A DNA stretch of 64,000 nt. Origin: Tritonibacter scottomollicae (lineage in GTDB: Bacteria > Pseudomonadota > Alphaproteobacteria > Rhodobacterales > Rhodobacteraceae). Positions 54,686 to 63,360 of this stretch are shown one piece after another. Numbering within the stretch: the first letter of the stretch is position 1; each line of letters starts with the position of its first letter. The notes beneath the pieces were generated by a model. That model had not been told where the DNA came from. It saw nothing but the letters and a program-made list of their open reading frames with translations, and did not search any database. The stretch spans positions 1-64,000 of the forward strand of contig NZ_PVUF01000018.1 of the NCBI RefSeq assembly GCF_003003215.1, given 5' to 3'. The translations under genes and the position numbers were made by a program.

Positions 54686-55225
54686 ATGGCTGTCACATCC
54701 GTCTGCGTCTATTGCGGCTCCCGCATGGGAAAAAATCCAAGCTATGAAGCCGCGGCACAGACATTGGGCATGGGGTTGGCCAATGCTGGCCTGCGACTGG
54801 TCTACGGGGCCGGTGACGTCGGGCTGATGGGCACCGTTGCGCGCGCAGCGCAGGCTGCAGGTGGCGAGACCTTCGGCGTGATCCCCGAGCATCTGGTCAA
54901 ACGCGAGGTCGGCAAGCGCGATCTCACCACTTATGTGGTGACGGAAACCATGCATGAACGCAAAAAGGTCATGCTCTACAACGCGGACGCCGTGCTGCTT
55001 TTGCCCGGCGGCATGGGGTCGCTGGATGAGTTGTTCGAGGCCATCACCTGGCGCCAGCTGGGTCTGCACAACAAGCCCATCGTGATCCTCAACACCGACG
55101 GCTACTGGGATCCGTTGCGTGCGTTGATGGATCATGTGGTGCAACAGGACTTTGCGGGGGCAGATCACGCAAGTTGCATTCTCTGGGCGCAGACCCCCGA
55201 AGAGGCGATTGCCGCCCTGACCTGA
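54686..55225 (+). CDS. LOG-family nucleotide phosphoribohydrolase
   Basis: A 179-residue Rossmann-type enzyme of the TIGR00730/LOG family. It has the start SVCVYCGSRMGKNPSYEAAA, the GAGDVGLMG loop and the catalytic motif PGGMGSLDELFE, with Arg in MHERKKVM. Relatives release free cytokinin or adenine from nucleoside monophosphates; some are decarboxylases by old misannotation. Bacterial physiological substrate not certain. Divergent from the LysM gene. Confidence 0.93.
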   Translation: MAVTSVCVYCGSRMGKNPSYEAAAQTLGMGLANAGLRLVYGAGDVGLMGTVARAAQAAGGETFGVIPEHLVKREVGKRDLTTYVVTETMHERKKVMLYNADAVLLLPGGMGSLDELFEAITWRQLGLHNKPIVILNTDGYWDPLRALMDHVVQQDFAGADHASCILWAQTPEEAIAALT

Positions 55226-55319
55226 GGCGGCGCAAGCCAGCGAGCCTCGGACAAAGCAAACAACGCGGCCACGCGACAGTCCGCCGGATTTGGCCTGCGC
55301 CGATCGCAGAAAACGGAAA

Positions 55320-55355
55320 AAGACGCGGCACGGAAATGCGCCACGTCTTCTCTTT
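55320..55355. terminator. Bidirectional terminator, LOG gene / host-attachment gene
   Basis: AAGACG and CGTCTT close an imperfect stem over GCGGCA/TGCGCC, with a T-rich run on both sides. Confidence 0.7.
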
Positions 55356-55383
55356 TATATCCTGATTTAGACCGGAGAGGCGC

Positions 55384-55839
55384 TCATGACGCGGCCAACT
55401 CCCGCTTCACGATCTGCTCGATCTCATCCAGCGGGTGATTGGTCAGGGTTTTTGGTATCTCGCCGGCAATCAGCGCGTTGACTTCCTTGTGCAGCTTCGG
55501 ACGCAGATCGCCGAGCACTTGCGGGGATGCCACCAGAACCACCGGCCCCAGCTTGCCCTTGTGGGCACGGGCATAAAGCAGCTCTGCGATGTCATCGGCA
55601 AAGCGTTCCTTTGCCAGTTCGTGCCAATCCGTGTCATCCAGCGCTGAGCGTTGGCCGACGCCGGTGTCCTGCATGCGACCTGGACGATTGGCGGATTGCG
55701 CCTGATCGGAGGGGTTATCCTGCTCCTCCTTCTTGCGCACCTCGAAATGCGGATCCTGACCATCGGTGATGTTCTCCAGCAGCAAGGCCTTCTCGCTGTC
55801 GGCCACCAATACATAAGTCCCTTGGTCTAAAGCGCTCAT
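55384..55839 (-). CDS. Host-attachment-type (BaeRF-like) protein
   Basis: 151 residues. The start ALDQGTYVLVADSEKALLLE and the later KERFADDIAELLYARAHKGK with VVLVASPQVLGDLRPKLHKE are typical of the Host_attach/BaeRF family, which is related to the release-factor eRF1 middle domain. The name comes from a plant-associated relative; biochemical role unproven. The ATG at 55839 overlaps the stop of the small gene upstream (TGATG), and AGGAGG lies inside that gene. Confidence 0.85.
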   Translation of the reverse strand: MSALDQGTYVLVADSEKALLLENITDGQDPHFEVRKKEEQDNPSDQAQSANRPGRMQDTGVGQRSALDDTDWHELAKERFADDIAELLYARAHKGKLGPVVLVASPQVLGDLRPKLHKEVNALIAGEIPKTLTNHPLDEIEQIVKRELAAS

Positions 55840-56039
55840 CACTGGTCCTCCTGCTCATTTGACTTGGTCACGCGGGTGGCGCCTGCGGGGCGCTCCTTGG
55901 CACGTTTCTCTTCGTCTTCGCTGGCGACTTCGCGCGCCAGACGTCCGCCATTGCGCCCACCATGGGACACGCTCCCGTCGGCACCGAGAATATCCTTGGT
56001 TTCCTGATGTCCGTCCTTTGATCGCACACGCTCTGCCAT
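55839..56039 (-). CDS. Small hydrophilic protein coupled to the host-attachment gene
   Basis: 66 residues, very charged (MAERVRSKDGHQETKDILGA, HGGRNGGRL, EDEEKRAKERP), no membrane segment, probably disordered. A GGAGG lies ahead of the ATG, and its TGA overlaps the next ATG. This supports a real gene although the family is unknown. It is short enough to be missed by automatic calling. The Gly-Gly-Arg-rich part recalls stress-associated small proteins, but that is only a resemblance. Confidence 0.65.
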   Translation of the reverse strand: MAERVRSKDGHQETKDILGADGSVSHGGRNGGRLAREVASEDEEKRAKERPAGATRVTKSNEQEDQ

Positions 56040-56137
56040 CTCAGTCCTCCATACTTGGCTTCATTCAGTTGGAAAACGCGGAGCGTGCGCTGAATGTTCC
56101 ACCGGAAACCTGCGTGCATAGTCTGGCGGCGAGACAG

Positions 56138-56169
56138 CAAAAGGCCCCGTCCGATGCCGGACGGGGCCT
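56138..56169 (-). terminator. Rho-independent terminator of sodB
   Basis: AGGCCCCGTCC pairs with GGACGGGGCCT around a short loop and is followed by T4 on the minus strand. Confidence 0.9.
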
Positions 56170-56197
56170 GTCGATACGTTTGCCGTTGCGCCGGAAT

Positions 56198-56797
56198 TTA
56201 CAGGCGGGAGGCGACGTTTTCCCAGTTCACCAGGTTGTCGAGGAAGTTCGACAGGTAGGCCGGGCGCTTGTTGCGGAAGTCGATGTAGTAGGAGTGTTCC
56301 CACACGTCACAGCCCAGAAGTGCGGTTTGGCCGAAGCACAGCGGGTTGACGCCGTTTTCGGTCTTGGTGACTTTCAGGCCACCATCGGTGTCCTTGACCA
56401 GCCATGCCCAGCCGGAGCCGAACTGACCGGCGCCTGCGGCGGAGAAGTCTTCCTTGAACTTGTCGACAGAGCCGAAGGACTCAACCAGAGCTTTTTCCAG
56501 CTCACCCGGCATCGCGCTGCCGTTCGGGCCCATCATTTCCCAGAACTGGTTGTGGTTCCACAGCTGGGAGATGTTGTTGAAGATGCCGTTCTGCGCCACG
56601 GCGTCCTTGTTGTAGGTGCCGGTGATGATGTCTTCGAGGGACTTGCCCTCCCACTCGGTGCCGGCGATCAGCTTGTTGCCGTTGTCGACATAGGCCTTGT
56701 GGTGCAGGTCGTGGTGGTATTCCAGCGTCTCGGCGGACATGCCCTTGGACGCCAGCGCATCATGTGCATAGGGAAGATCGGGAAGTTCAAAAGCCAT
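56198..56797 (-). CDS. sodB: Superoxide dismutase, Fe type
   Basis: 199 residues. Metal ligands lie in YHHDLHHKAY (His), LWNHNQFW (His) and CDVWEHSYYID (Asp, His). The Gln of SQLWNH before the second His is typical of FeSOD rather than MnSOD. No signal peptide, so cytoplasmic. Detoxifies superoxide to H2O2 and O2. Stands alone with its own terminator. Confidence 0.95.
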   Translation of the reverse strand: MAFELPDLPYAHDALASKGMSAETLEYHHDLHHKAYVDNGNKLIAGTEWEGKSLEDIITGTYNKDAVAQNGIFNNISQLWNHNQFWEMMGPNGSAMPGELEKALVESFGSVDKFKEDFSAAGAGQFGSGWAWLVKDTDGGLKVTKTENGVNPLCFGQTALLGCDVWEHSYYIDFRNKRPAYLSNFLDNLVNWENVASRL

Positions 56798-56912
56798 TTT
56801 GGCCCCCTGTCATTTAATGTTGCGTTCCTGAGGGATACATGCGGCCCCGCCCCGGTTTGGTCAAGCCCGCGCAGGCGGAAAATCGCAGGGATGCCAGAGA
56901 CTCCAAGTACAC

Positions 56913-57323
56913 TCACTTGCGCAATGCGCAGCGCCCGTTGCCGGACTCGGTATTGCCATATCCCGGAATGTCCATGTTGAGAAAGGCTTTGCCGTTGCCC
57001 TTCTGATGCGTGAGCGAGAAATTCAGCGTCGCCTTCTGGCCGGAACTGCTGATGACATCCTTAAGCGACCAGCGCACACGCAGCCGCTTATTGGTGTTCT
57101 TGACAAATTTCGCTGCCACCGGCGCAATTTTGTGATGATGACTGACGCTATCGATCACCTGCGCCGACTGCCCGTCAGCTGCCAGCTCCACAATGACTTG
57201 CGACGGGATGACATTGCGCCGATGCCCATCATTGAATGTGCAATCATAGGTTTGTGCAACCGCCGCAGAGGACATCGCTGCTAGAGCGACGGCCATGGAA
57301 AGCGTGAACGATTTGAATAACAT
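56913..57323 (-). CDS. Secreted small protein of unknown function
   Basis: 136 residues with a signal peptide (1-23, AAVAQTYDC). The mature protein starts with a Cys (YDCTFNDGHRR) and has a second near the C-terminus (NGRCALRK), so a disulphide is likely. It appears beta-rich (QVIVELAADGQSAQVIDSV, RLRVRWSLKDV, LNFSLTH). No family recognised. AAGGAGG precedes the ATG. Confidence 0.78.
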   Translation of the reverse strand: MLFKSFTLSMAVALAAMSSAAVAQTYDCTFNDGHRRNVIPSQVIVELAADGQSAQVIDSVSHHHKIAPVAAKFVKNTNKRLRVRWSLKDVISSSGQKATLNFSLTHQKGNGKAFLNMDIPGYGNTESGNGRCALRK

Positions 57324-57359
57324 GGTGCCTCCTTAATACCTTCTCGCCTTCTATTCACA

Positions 57360-57390
57360 AACGAAATGCGGCCCCGCAAGGGACCGCATT
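57360..57390 (-). terminator. Probable terminator of the sox operon
   Basis: On the minus strand AATGCGG pairs with CCGCATT (57365-57371 with 57384-57390) over an inner CCC/GGG step, about 45 bases after the soxG stop. The T-run is short. Confidence 0.65.
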
Positions 57391-57433
57391 GTGATTTTCC
57401 GAATTGTTGCCAATTGGCGTCTGAGGTCCGACG

Positions 57434-58003
57434 TCAGGCGTAGACGCCCACCTTGGACTGTGGATGTGCGGCAGCACAGAGCAGGTTGTACATGTAGCCG
57501 GCCACCGAGCGGAAGCAGACGATGTGGAACGTACCCGCGTCGTCCAGCCAGAAAGCGCCGGCGATCTGCGCAAACCGGGTGCGGCGGAACGTGCCGGCCT
57601 CGAACTGGCCGTCGTCCAGATCCACAGGCGCGACCTTGGCGATCACCTCGCGGGCCGCCTCGCCGCTGACCGCGAAACAGGCCCGCGCATCGGAGACGTT
57701 CACCGCCATATGGTGTTCACCCGCCAGATCCTCGCCCAGCTTGGCCACAACCGCATCGACGCGCTCATACTCTACCAGCAGCAACAGCTCGTCCGGCGAC
57801 ATCCAGGCCGCCGCACCCGCATCGCCAAAGACGATCCTGCGGGTATCCGGCACCGCGGCTCCGGTGGCGGCCTTGACCGCCGCCTGAACCTTGGCCGAGG
57901 CGAGATCGCCGCGCAGGGTGATCATGCCGCCCAGTCCGGTCTCTTCGACCTTGGCGAGACCGGCGAAGCTTGCGCCGCCCAGGGCGCTTACAGCGTTAGA
58001 CAT
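57434..58003 (-). CDS. soxG: Sarcosine oxidase gamma subunit
   Basis: 189 residues. A small GcvT-like subunit of the heterotetrameric enzyme (VNVSDARACFAVSG, REVIAKVAPVDLDDGQFE, FRRTRFAQIAGAFWL). It completes the alpha subunit folate-related chamber. It overlaps soxA by 8 bases, indicating tight coupling, and is the last gene of the operon. Confidence 0.93.
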   Translation of the reverse strand: MSNAVSALGGASFAGLAKVEETGLGGMITLRGDLASAKVQAAVKAATGAAVPDTRRIVFGDAGAAAWMSPDELLLLVEYERVDAVVAKLGEDLAGEHHMAVNVSDARACFAVSGEAAREVIAKVAPVDLDDGQFEAGTFRRTRFAQIAGAFWLDDAGTFHIVCFRSVAGYMYNLLCAAAHPQSKVGVYA

Positions 58004-61000
58004 TCTGCTTTTCCCCGTCCTTGTCGTAAAAGATCGGCTCTACGATCTTGGCTTTGTAGATTTTGCCGTCGGTGCCGGGGAAGTCGAGGACCTCGCCCAT
58101 GCGCTTGGGACCATGTTTCACCAGACCCATCGCGATACCGCGATCGACCGTGGCGGAGTAGTAGGTGGAGGTCACGCGACCAATGGTGTTCTTCTGACCA
58201 TTGGCGTTGGTGCCATTGCCCACCGCATAGGCCCCATCCGGCAGCACGGAGCCGTCGACGGTTTCCAGACCCACCAGTTGCCAGCGATCCGGATCGGCCA
58301 TGTGGCTGCGCGCTTGTGCACGTTTGCCCAGGTAGTCCTCTTTCTTCTTCGACAGCGCCCAATGCAGGCCGAGATCCTGCGGGATCACGGTGCCATCGGT
58401 CTCGTCGCCGATCATGATGAAGCCCTTCTCGGCGCGCAGGATGTGCAGGCATTCGGTGCCATAGGGCATGACGCCAAATTCCTTGCCCGCCTCGACCAGC
58501 GCGTTCCAGAACGCCTGACCTTCGGAGGCCGCGACCGCGATCTCGTAGGACAGCTCACCGGAGAAGGAGATGCGATAGGCGCGTGCCGTGAAGCCGCCGA
58601 TCTCGCCGTCCTTCCACTCCATGAAGGCCAGCGCCTCTTTCGACAGATCCATACCGCCGCCCGCCTGCGCGTTCAGCTTTTCCAGCACCTTGCGGGCGTT
58701 GGGGCCGACCACGGCAACCTGTGCCAGTTGCTCGGTGGCGTTGGTGACATAGACTTTCCAGTCCCACCATTCGGTTTGCAGCCATTCCTCCATATGGGCG
58801 TGGATGCGATCCGCACCGCCTGTGGTGGTGTGGCAGAGCCAGGTGTCCTCGTCGATGCGCGCAACCACGCCATCGTCATCGAGAAAGCCGTTCTCGGAAC
58901 ACATCAGGCCATAGCGACATTTGCCGATCTTCAGCGTGCTCATCATGTTGGTGTAGAGCATGTCGAGGAACTTGCCCGCGTCCGGCCCTTTGACGATCAG
59001 CTTGCCGAGGGTGGAGGCATCCAAGAGACCAAGGTTGTCGCGGGTGTTCTTGACCTCGCGATTGACCGCATCATGGATGCTTTCGCCGGAGCGCAGATAG
59101 GCATAGGGGCGGCGCCAGTGGCCGACCGGCTCCCAATGGGCGCCGTTGCTGTCGTGCCAGTCGTATATCGGCGTCTTGCGCAGCGGCTGGAAGATGTCGC
59201 CCCGGGCCTCGCCACCGATCGCACCCATGGAAATCGGGTGATAGGGCGGACGGAAGGTGGTGGTGCCAACCTGCGGGATCTCCGCCCCCAGCGTGTCCGC
59301 AAGGATTGCCAGACCGTTGATATTGGAGAGTTTCCCCTGATCGGTCGCCATGCCAAGCGTGGTATAACGCTTGGTGTGCTCGACGCTCTCATAGCCCTCG
59401 CGTGCGGCCAGTTGCACGTCGGAGACCTTGACGTCGTTCTGATAGTCGAGCCAGGTCTTCATGCGCAGCTTGATGTCGGCCTTGGCAGGCATCAGCCAGA
59501 CCGCTTCCATCGGCGCCTCGACCAGCTCGGAGGTAGCAACCTCGGCCGGCTTCGTTGCCGGACGGCCAGCGGCCTCAGCAGCACGCGCACCGGCGGCGGC
59601 CGCATCCTGCATCACCTCCGACAGCCCCAACGGACCGGAGGCACAGCCTGCCGTCACCACGAAAGGCTTGCCATCATGGCCGGTGGGGGCGCGCTCGGGG
59701 TCGGGGCGGAAATGCGCTTGGGCATCATCCCAGGTCAGCTTGCCGCCGCAATGGGACCACAGGTGCACCACCGGCGACCAGCCACCGGACATGGCAACTG
59801 CGTCGGCCTCGATCTCCTCGCGGGCACCGCCCTCGCCGTTCTGGGCGCAGATGGCAACCTTGGTGACGCGTTTGCCGTCCTTGACCTTGGCGATCGCCCG
59901 GCCACACTCAACGCGAATGCCAAGCGCGCGGACCTTGTCGGCCAGATCGCCGCCGCCGCTTTCGCGGGTGTCGAGCACGCGCACGACCTCGACGCCGGCC
60001 TCATGCAGGGAGATGGCGGTGCGGTAGGCGTCATCGTTGTTGGTGGCGACCACGACCTTCTGGCCCGGGGTCACGCCCCAGTTCACCACGTAGTCGCGCA
60101 TGGAGGCCGCCAGCATCACGCCCGGCACGTCGTTGCCCGCAAAGGATAGCGGACGTTCGATGGCACCGGTTGCGGTCACGGTTTGCGTCGCGCGGATGCG
60201 CCACAGGCGGTGACGCGGGCCACCCTGACCCGGCGCGTGGTCGGTCAGACGCTCGTAGCCGAGGATATAGCCGTGGTCATAGACACCCGCGCCCATGGTC
60301 CGGGTGCGCAGAGTGACATTGTCCATCGCGTCCAGTTCAGCGACGGTCTTGGCCACCCAAGCGTCCGCCTCAAGGCCCTCGATGGTGCCGCCGTCGACCG
60401 GCGTGCGTCCACCCCAGTTGCATTTTTCCTCCAGAACCAGAACCTTGGCGCCGGATGCTGCAGCAGTTTTAGCCGCCTGCAGACCCGCAACACCGCCACC
60501 GATGACCAGCACGTCGCAGAAATAGTAGAAGTGCTCGTAGGTGTCGGCGTCCTTCAGCTCCTTGTCGGGCGCTTTGCCCAGACCTGCGGACTGGCGAATA
60601 AAAGGCTCATACACATGCTTCCAGAAGGGACGCGGGTGGATGAACATCTTGTAGTAAAAGCCAGCGGTCAGGAAGCGGGAGAAGAACTTCGAGTTCAACT
60701 CGCCCACGTCATATTCCAGACTTGGCCAGTGGTTCTGCGACTGGGCCGCGAGACCCGAGAACAGCTCAGTGGTGGTGGCGCGCTGGTTCGGCTCGAAGCG
60801 GTCGCCGACCCCGAGGCCCACCAGCGCATTCGGCTCTTCGGAGCCTGCGGCGACGAGGCCACGCGGACGGTGATACTTAAACGAGCGACCGACCAGCATC
60901 TGGTCATTGGCGAGAAGCGCAGAGGCAAGCGTGTCCCCGGCAAAACCCTTGAGCTTCTTGCCGTTGAAGGAGAACTCGATCTTTTTGGAGCGGTCGATCA

Positions 61001-61031
61001 GCCGACCCTGTTTGGCGAGACGCGTGCTCAT
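57996..61031 (-). CDS. soxA: Sarcosine oxidase alpha subunit
   Basis: 1011 residues. The start has a ferredoxin-like fold (FSFNGKKLKGFAGDTLASAL). A Rossmann domain for NAD+ follows with VLVIGGGVAGLQAAKTAA. The C-terminal GcvT-type domain (from about 620; YEIAVAASEGQAFW, MPYGTECLHILRAEKGFIMIG) transfers the methyl-derived one-carbon unit to tetrahydrofolate. The enzyme turns sarcosine into glycine plus formaldehyde or 5,10-methylene-THF, with H2O2. The ATG at 61031 follows AAAGGG and is 73 bases after soxD. Confidence 0.96.
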   Translation of the reverse strand: MSTRLAKQGRLIDRSKKIEFSFNGKKLKGFAGDTLASALLANDQMLVGRSFKYHRPRGLVAAGSEEPNALVGLGVGDRFEPNQRATTTELFSGLAAQSQNHWPSLEYDVGELNSKFFSRFLTAGFYYKMFIHPRPFWKHVYEPFIRQSAGLGKAPDKELKDADTYEHFYYFCDVLVIGGGVAGLQAAKTAAASGAKVLVLEEKCNWGGRTPVDGGTIEGLEADAWVAKTVAELDAMDNVTLRTRTMGAGVYDHGYILGYERLTDHAPGQGGPRHRLWRIRATQTVTATGAIERPLSFAGNDVPGVMLAASMRDYVVNWGVTPGQKVVVATNNDDAYRTAISLHEAGVEVVRVLDTRESGGGDLADKVRALGIRVECGRAIAKVKDGKRVTKVAICAQNGEGGAREEIEADAVAMSGGWSPVVHLWSHCGGKLTWDDAQAHFRPDPERAPTGHDGKPFVVTAGCASGPLGLSEVMQDAAAAGARAAEAAGRPATKPAEVATSELVEAPMEAVWLMPAKADIKLRMKTWLDYQNDVKVSDVQLAAREGYESVEHTKRYTTLGMATDQGKLSNINGLAILADTLGAEIPQVGTTTFRPPYHPISMGAIGGEARGDIFQPLRKTPIYDWHDSNGAHWEPVGHWRRPYAYLRSGESIHDAVNREVKNTRDNLGLLDASTLGKLIVKGPDAGKFLDMLYTNMMSTLKIGKCRYGLMCSENGFLDDDGVVARIDEDTWLCHTTTGGADRIHAHMEEWLQTEWWDWKVYVTNATEQLAQVAVVGPNARKVLEKLNAQAGGGMDLSKEALAFMEWKDGEIGGFTARAYRISFSGELSYEIAVAASEGQAFWNALVEAGKEFGVMPYGTECLHILRAEKGFIMIGDETDGTVIPQDLGLHWALSKKKEDYLGKRAQARSHMADPDRWQLVGLETVDGSVLPDGAYAVGNGTNANGQKNTIGRVTSTYYSATVDRGIAMGLVKHGPKRMGEVLDFPGTDGKIYKAKIVEPIFYDKDGEKQNV

Positions 61032-61059
61032 AGTGCGACCCTTTCGCGGCAGGAGGTCT

Positions 61060-61098
61060 GGGAGCCTCCGGCGGAGGTATTTGGGAAAAGATGAAACA
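61060..61098 (+). repeat. Dispersed palindromic repeat, copy 3
   Basis: GAGCCTCCGGCGGAGG forms a GC-rich dyad and is followed by TATTTGGGAAAAGATGAAAC, matching the tail of the copies in nnr and after secF. It fills much of the 73-base gap between soxD and soxA, antisense to them. Confidence 0.7.
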
Positions 61099-61104
61099 TG
61101 GCGA

Positions 61105-61437
61105 TCAACCTTCGAATTCGCGCCAGGTCCAGCCCGGACGTTTGGCGGAGATCTTGTCCTTGACCTCCTGCGGCGGCTCGGTGGTCTGAGCGCTGTAGGT
61201 GGCAAAGACCTCGAGCGTCTGGGTACAGCGGGCAGCGTGGAACCACTTGCCGCAGCCGTTGACGTGACGCCAGCGTTCCAGGTGCACCCCGCGCGGGTTT
61301 TCCTTCATGAACAGGTAGTCGTGGAACTCGTCATCCGAGGAGCCGGGGCCAAAGCGTTTCAGATGCGCTTCGCCACCGCCATGCAGTTCGGTTTCTTCGG
61401 CTTTGACGCCGCAATAGGGACATTCAAGGATCAGCAT
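61105..61437 (-). CDS. soxD: Sarcosine oxidase delta subunit
   Basis: A 110-residue zinc-binding subunit. Zinc ligands appear in CPYCG, in LHGGGEAH, and in the NGCGKWFHAARC region. The ATG at 61437 is the family start (MLILECPYCG). The end ISAKRPGWTWREFEG is typical of the family. Second annotated subunit of the operon. Confidence 0.94.
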   Translation of the reverse strand: MLILECPYCGVKAEETELHGGGEAHLKRFGPGSSDDEFHDYLFMKENPRGVHLERWRHVNGCGKWFHAARCTQTLEVFATYSAQTTEPPQEVKDKISAKRPGWTWREFEG

Positions 61438-61638
61438 TGTGCGTGCTCCGTCGAAAGAGTTACAGCAGCGCCCTGCCCCGCAGAGATGGCGGGCAGTGTC
61501 GCGGGATGAGATGTTCGGGGAGCAGCCCAATGTGACGCGCCACCTGAGGTCAGCGCCGCAGCGAAAGTCACACGTGGGGCAAGACGCGTGTCGCAAACAT
61601 GGGACACGCCACCATCAGAGGCGGCGTGCCCCTGATCG

Positions 61639-61830
61639 TCAATTGCCTTCGATGTCGCCTTCGATGGCCCCACCGCCGGGCAGCTCGATGCTGACATCGG
61701 GCTCATCCATCGGGTTTCCACCGCCAAGGACGAACCAGCCAAGCACGGCGAGTGCGACAACGACACCACCAAGGATGAAGGCAAGTGCGCCATTGCCGGA
61801 GCCGGACGAGTTCTGCGTTTGATCTGACAT
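61639..61830 (-). CDS. Small membrane protein within the sox operon
   Basis: 63 residues with a Ser/Asn/Gly-rich start (SDQTQNSSGSGNG), one TM helix (residues 16-37) and an acidic tail (NPMDEPDVSIELPGGGAIEG). AGGAG precedes the ATG. It lies between soxB and soxD on the same strand, 109 bases after soxB and 201 bases before soxD, so it is probably co-transcribed. No known family; a role in anchoring or assembling the enzyme is only a guess. Confidence 0.7.
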   Translation of the reverse strand: MSDQTQNSSGSGNGALAFILGGVVVALAVLGWFVLGGGNPMDEPDVSIELPGGGAIEGDIEGN

Positions 61831-61939
61831 GTGTTTCTCCTGCGCGATATTGTGTTCGCGGCTTTAACGCCCGAACCCGCGCAGAAGTTCCCGGCAGCAA
61901 GCCAAGAAACACTTTCAGTCTGTGAACCAAGGCGCTGCA

Positions 61940-63184
61940 TCAGTGCGCCACCCCGGCCGCGACGCTTTCGTCGATGAATTTGCCTTCCCTGAAGCGCGTC
62001 ATGGAGAATTCCTCCGCGAGCGGGGAATGCCCGGTCGCCATCAACTCTGCCATCGCCCAACCGGAGCCGGGGATCGCCTTGAAGCCGCCCGTGCCCCAGC
62101 CCGCGTTGACAAAGCAGTTCTGGACCGGGGTCTTGGAAATCAGCGGTGAGCGATCGCCGGTCACATCCACGATACCACCCCATTGGCGCAGCATCTTCAG
62201 GCGGCTGACCATCGGGAAGGTCTCGACCAGCGCGCGTACGGTTTCCTCGATATGGTGGAATGAGCCGCGCTGGGTGTAGTTGTTGTAGCCGTCGGTGCCG
62301 CCGCCGATGACCATCTCGCCCTTGTCGGATTGCGACATGTAGCCGTGCACCGTGTTGGCCATCACGACCACATCCATGCAGGGTTTGATCGGCTCGGACA
62401 CCAGCGCCTGCAGGGCCACGCTTTCCACCGGCAGACGGAAGCCCGCCATCTCGGACAGGACAGAGCAGTTGCCCGCCACCACCATGCCCAGCTTGTCGCA
62501 ATCGATCGCACCCTTGCTGGTGTCGACGCCAACAACGCGACCGTTTTCGGTGCGCACATTGGTGACTTCGCATTGCTGGATGATGTCCATGCCCATGTCA
62601 GAGCAGGCCCGCGCATAGCCCCAGGCTACTGCGTCGTGACGGGCGGTGCCGCCACGCTCCTGCCACAGCCCACCCAGAACCGGATAGCGCGGCCCTTCGA
62701 GGTTGATGATCGGCACCAGCTCCTTGACCCGCGCCGGCGAAATCCACTCGGTCGGCACGCCCTGCAGTGCATTGGCGTGGGCGGTGCGCTTGTAGCCGCG
62801 CACCTCATGCTCGGTCTGGGCCAGCATGATCACACCGCGCGGCGAGAACATGATGTTGTAGTTGAAATCCTGGCTCAGGGTCTCATACAAGCTGCGCGAT
62901 TTTTCATAGATCGCGGCAGAGGGATCCTGCAGATAGTTCGACCGGATGATCGTGGTGTTGCGACCGGTATTGCCGCCGCCAAGCCAGCCCTTCTCGATCA
63001 CCGCAACATTGGTGATGCCGAAGTTCTTGCCCAGGTAGTAGGCGGTGGCCAGGCCATGGCCGCCGGCGCCCACGATGATCACATCATAGTGCCGTTTCGG
63101 CGCGGGCGAGCGCCAGGCCCGTTCCCACCCGGTGTGGTAGCGCAGACCTTCCCGCGCCACTGCAAAGGCTGAATAGCGTTTCAT
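61940..63184 (-). CDS. soxB: Sarcosine oxidase beta subunit
   Basis: 414 residues of the amine-oxidising flavoprotein subunit. The dinucleotide motif is VIIVGAGGHGLATAYYLG near the N-terminus; later GGTDGYNNYTQRG and GWGTGGFKAIPGSGW near the flavin. The family carries a covalently bound FMN as well as FAD. The ATG at 63184 is preferred to a TTG four codons earlier. First gene of the sox operon, divergent from ccmI. Confidence 0.96.
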   Translation of the reverse strand: MKRYSAFAVAREGLRYHTGWERAWRSPAPKRHYDVIIVGAGGHGLATAYYLGKNFGITNVAVIEKGWLGGGNTGRNTTIIRSNYLQDPSAAIYEKSRSLYETLSQDFNYNIMFSPRGVIMLAQTEHEVRGYKRTAHANALQGVPTEWISPARVKELVPIINLEGPRYPVLGGLWQERGGTARHDAVAWGYARACSDMGMDIIQQCEVTNVRTENGRVVGVDTSKGAIDCDKLGMVVAGNCSVLSEMAGFRLPVESVALQALVSEPIKPCMDVVVMANTVHGYMSQSDKGEMVIGGGTDGYNNYTQRGSFHHIEETVRALVETFPMVSRLKMLRQWGGIVDVTGDRSPLISKTPVQNCFVNAGWGTGGFKAIPGSGWAMAELMATGHSPLAEEFSMTRFREGKFIDESVAAGVAH

Positions 63185-63280
63185 GAGCGAATCCAATGCT
63201 TCGTGTCTGGTCCCAGATATGACCGGGATCTGCTCCGCCCCCGCGCCGTTAATCGTCGCGTTTCGTCAGGTTTGCGACAT

Positions 63281-63360
63281 CGCTCTCGTTGGAGTGTCGG
63301 AAGGAGCCCCGATGTATGGTCTCCATCGAAGCTGACACATATCTCAGAAGCGGGACAGCG
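63281..63360 (+). ncRNA. Possible glycine-aptamer-like RNA upstream of ccmI
   Basis: Three blocks resemble the glycine riboswitch core and occur in the right order: GGAAGGAGC (63299-63307), TCTCAG (63342-63347) and GGACAG (63353-63358). A closing stem is possible between CGCTCTC (63281-63287) and GACAGCG (63354-63360) with one mismatch, and inner stems between GTGTC (63294-63298) and GACAC (63334-63338) and between GATG (63311-63314) and CATC (63324-63327). The canonical CCGAAGG and CAGG are imperfect, so this is tentative. It reads toward ccmI, not toward soxB. Confidence 0.3.

Noticed and set aside
57891-60149. A 752-codon plus-strand frame opposite soxA and soxG
   Set aside because: Antisense shadow; the minus strand encodes recognisable Sox subunits throughout.
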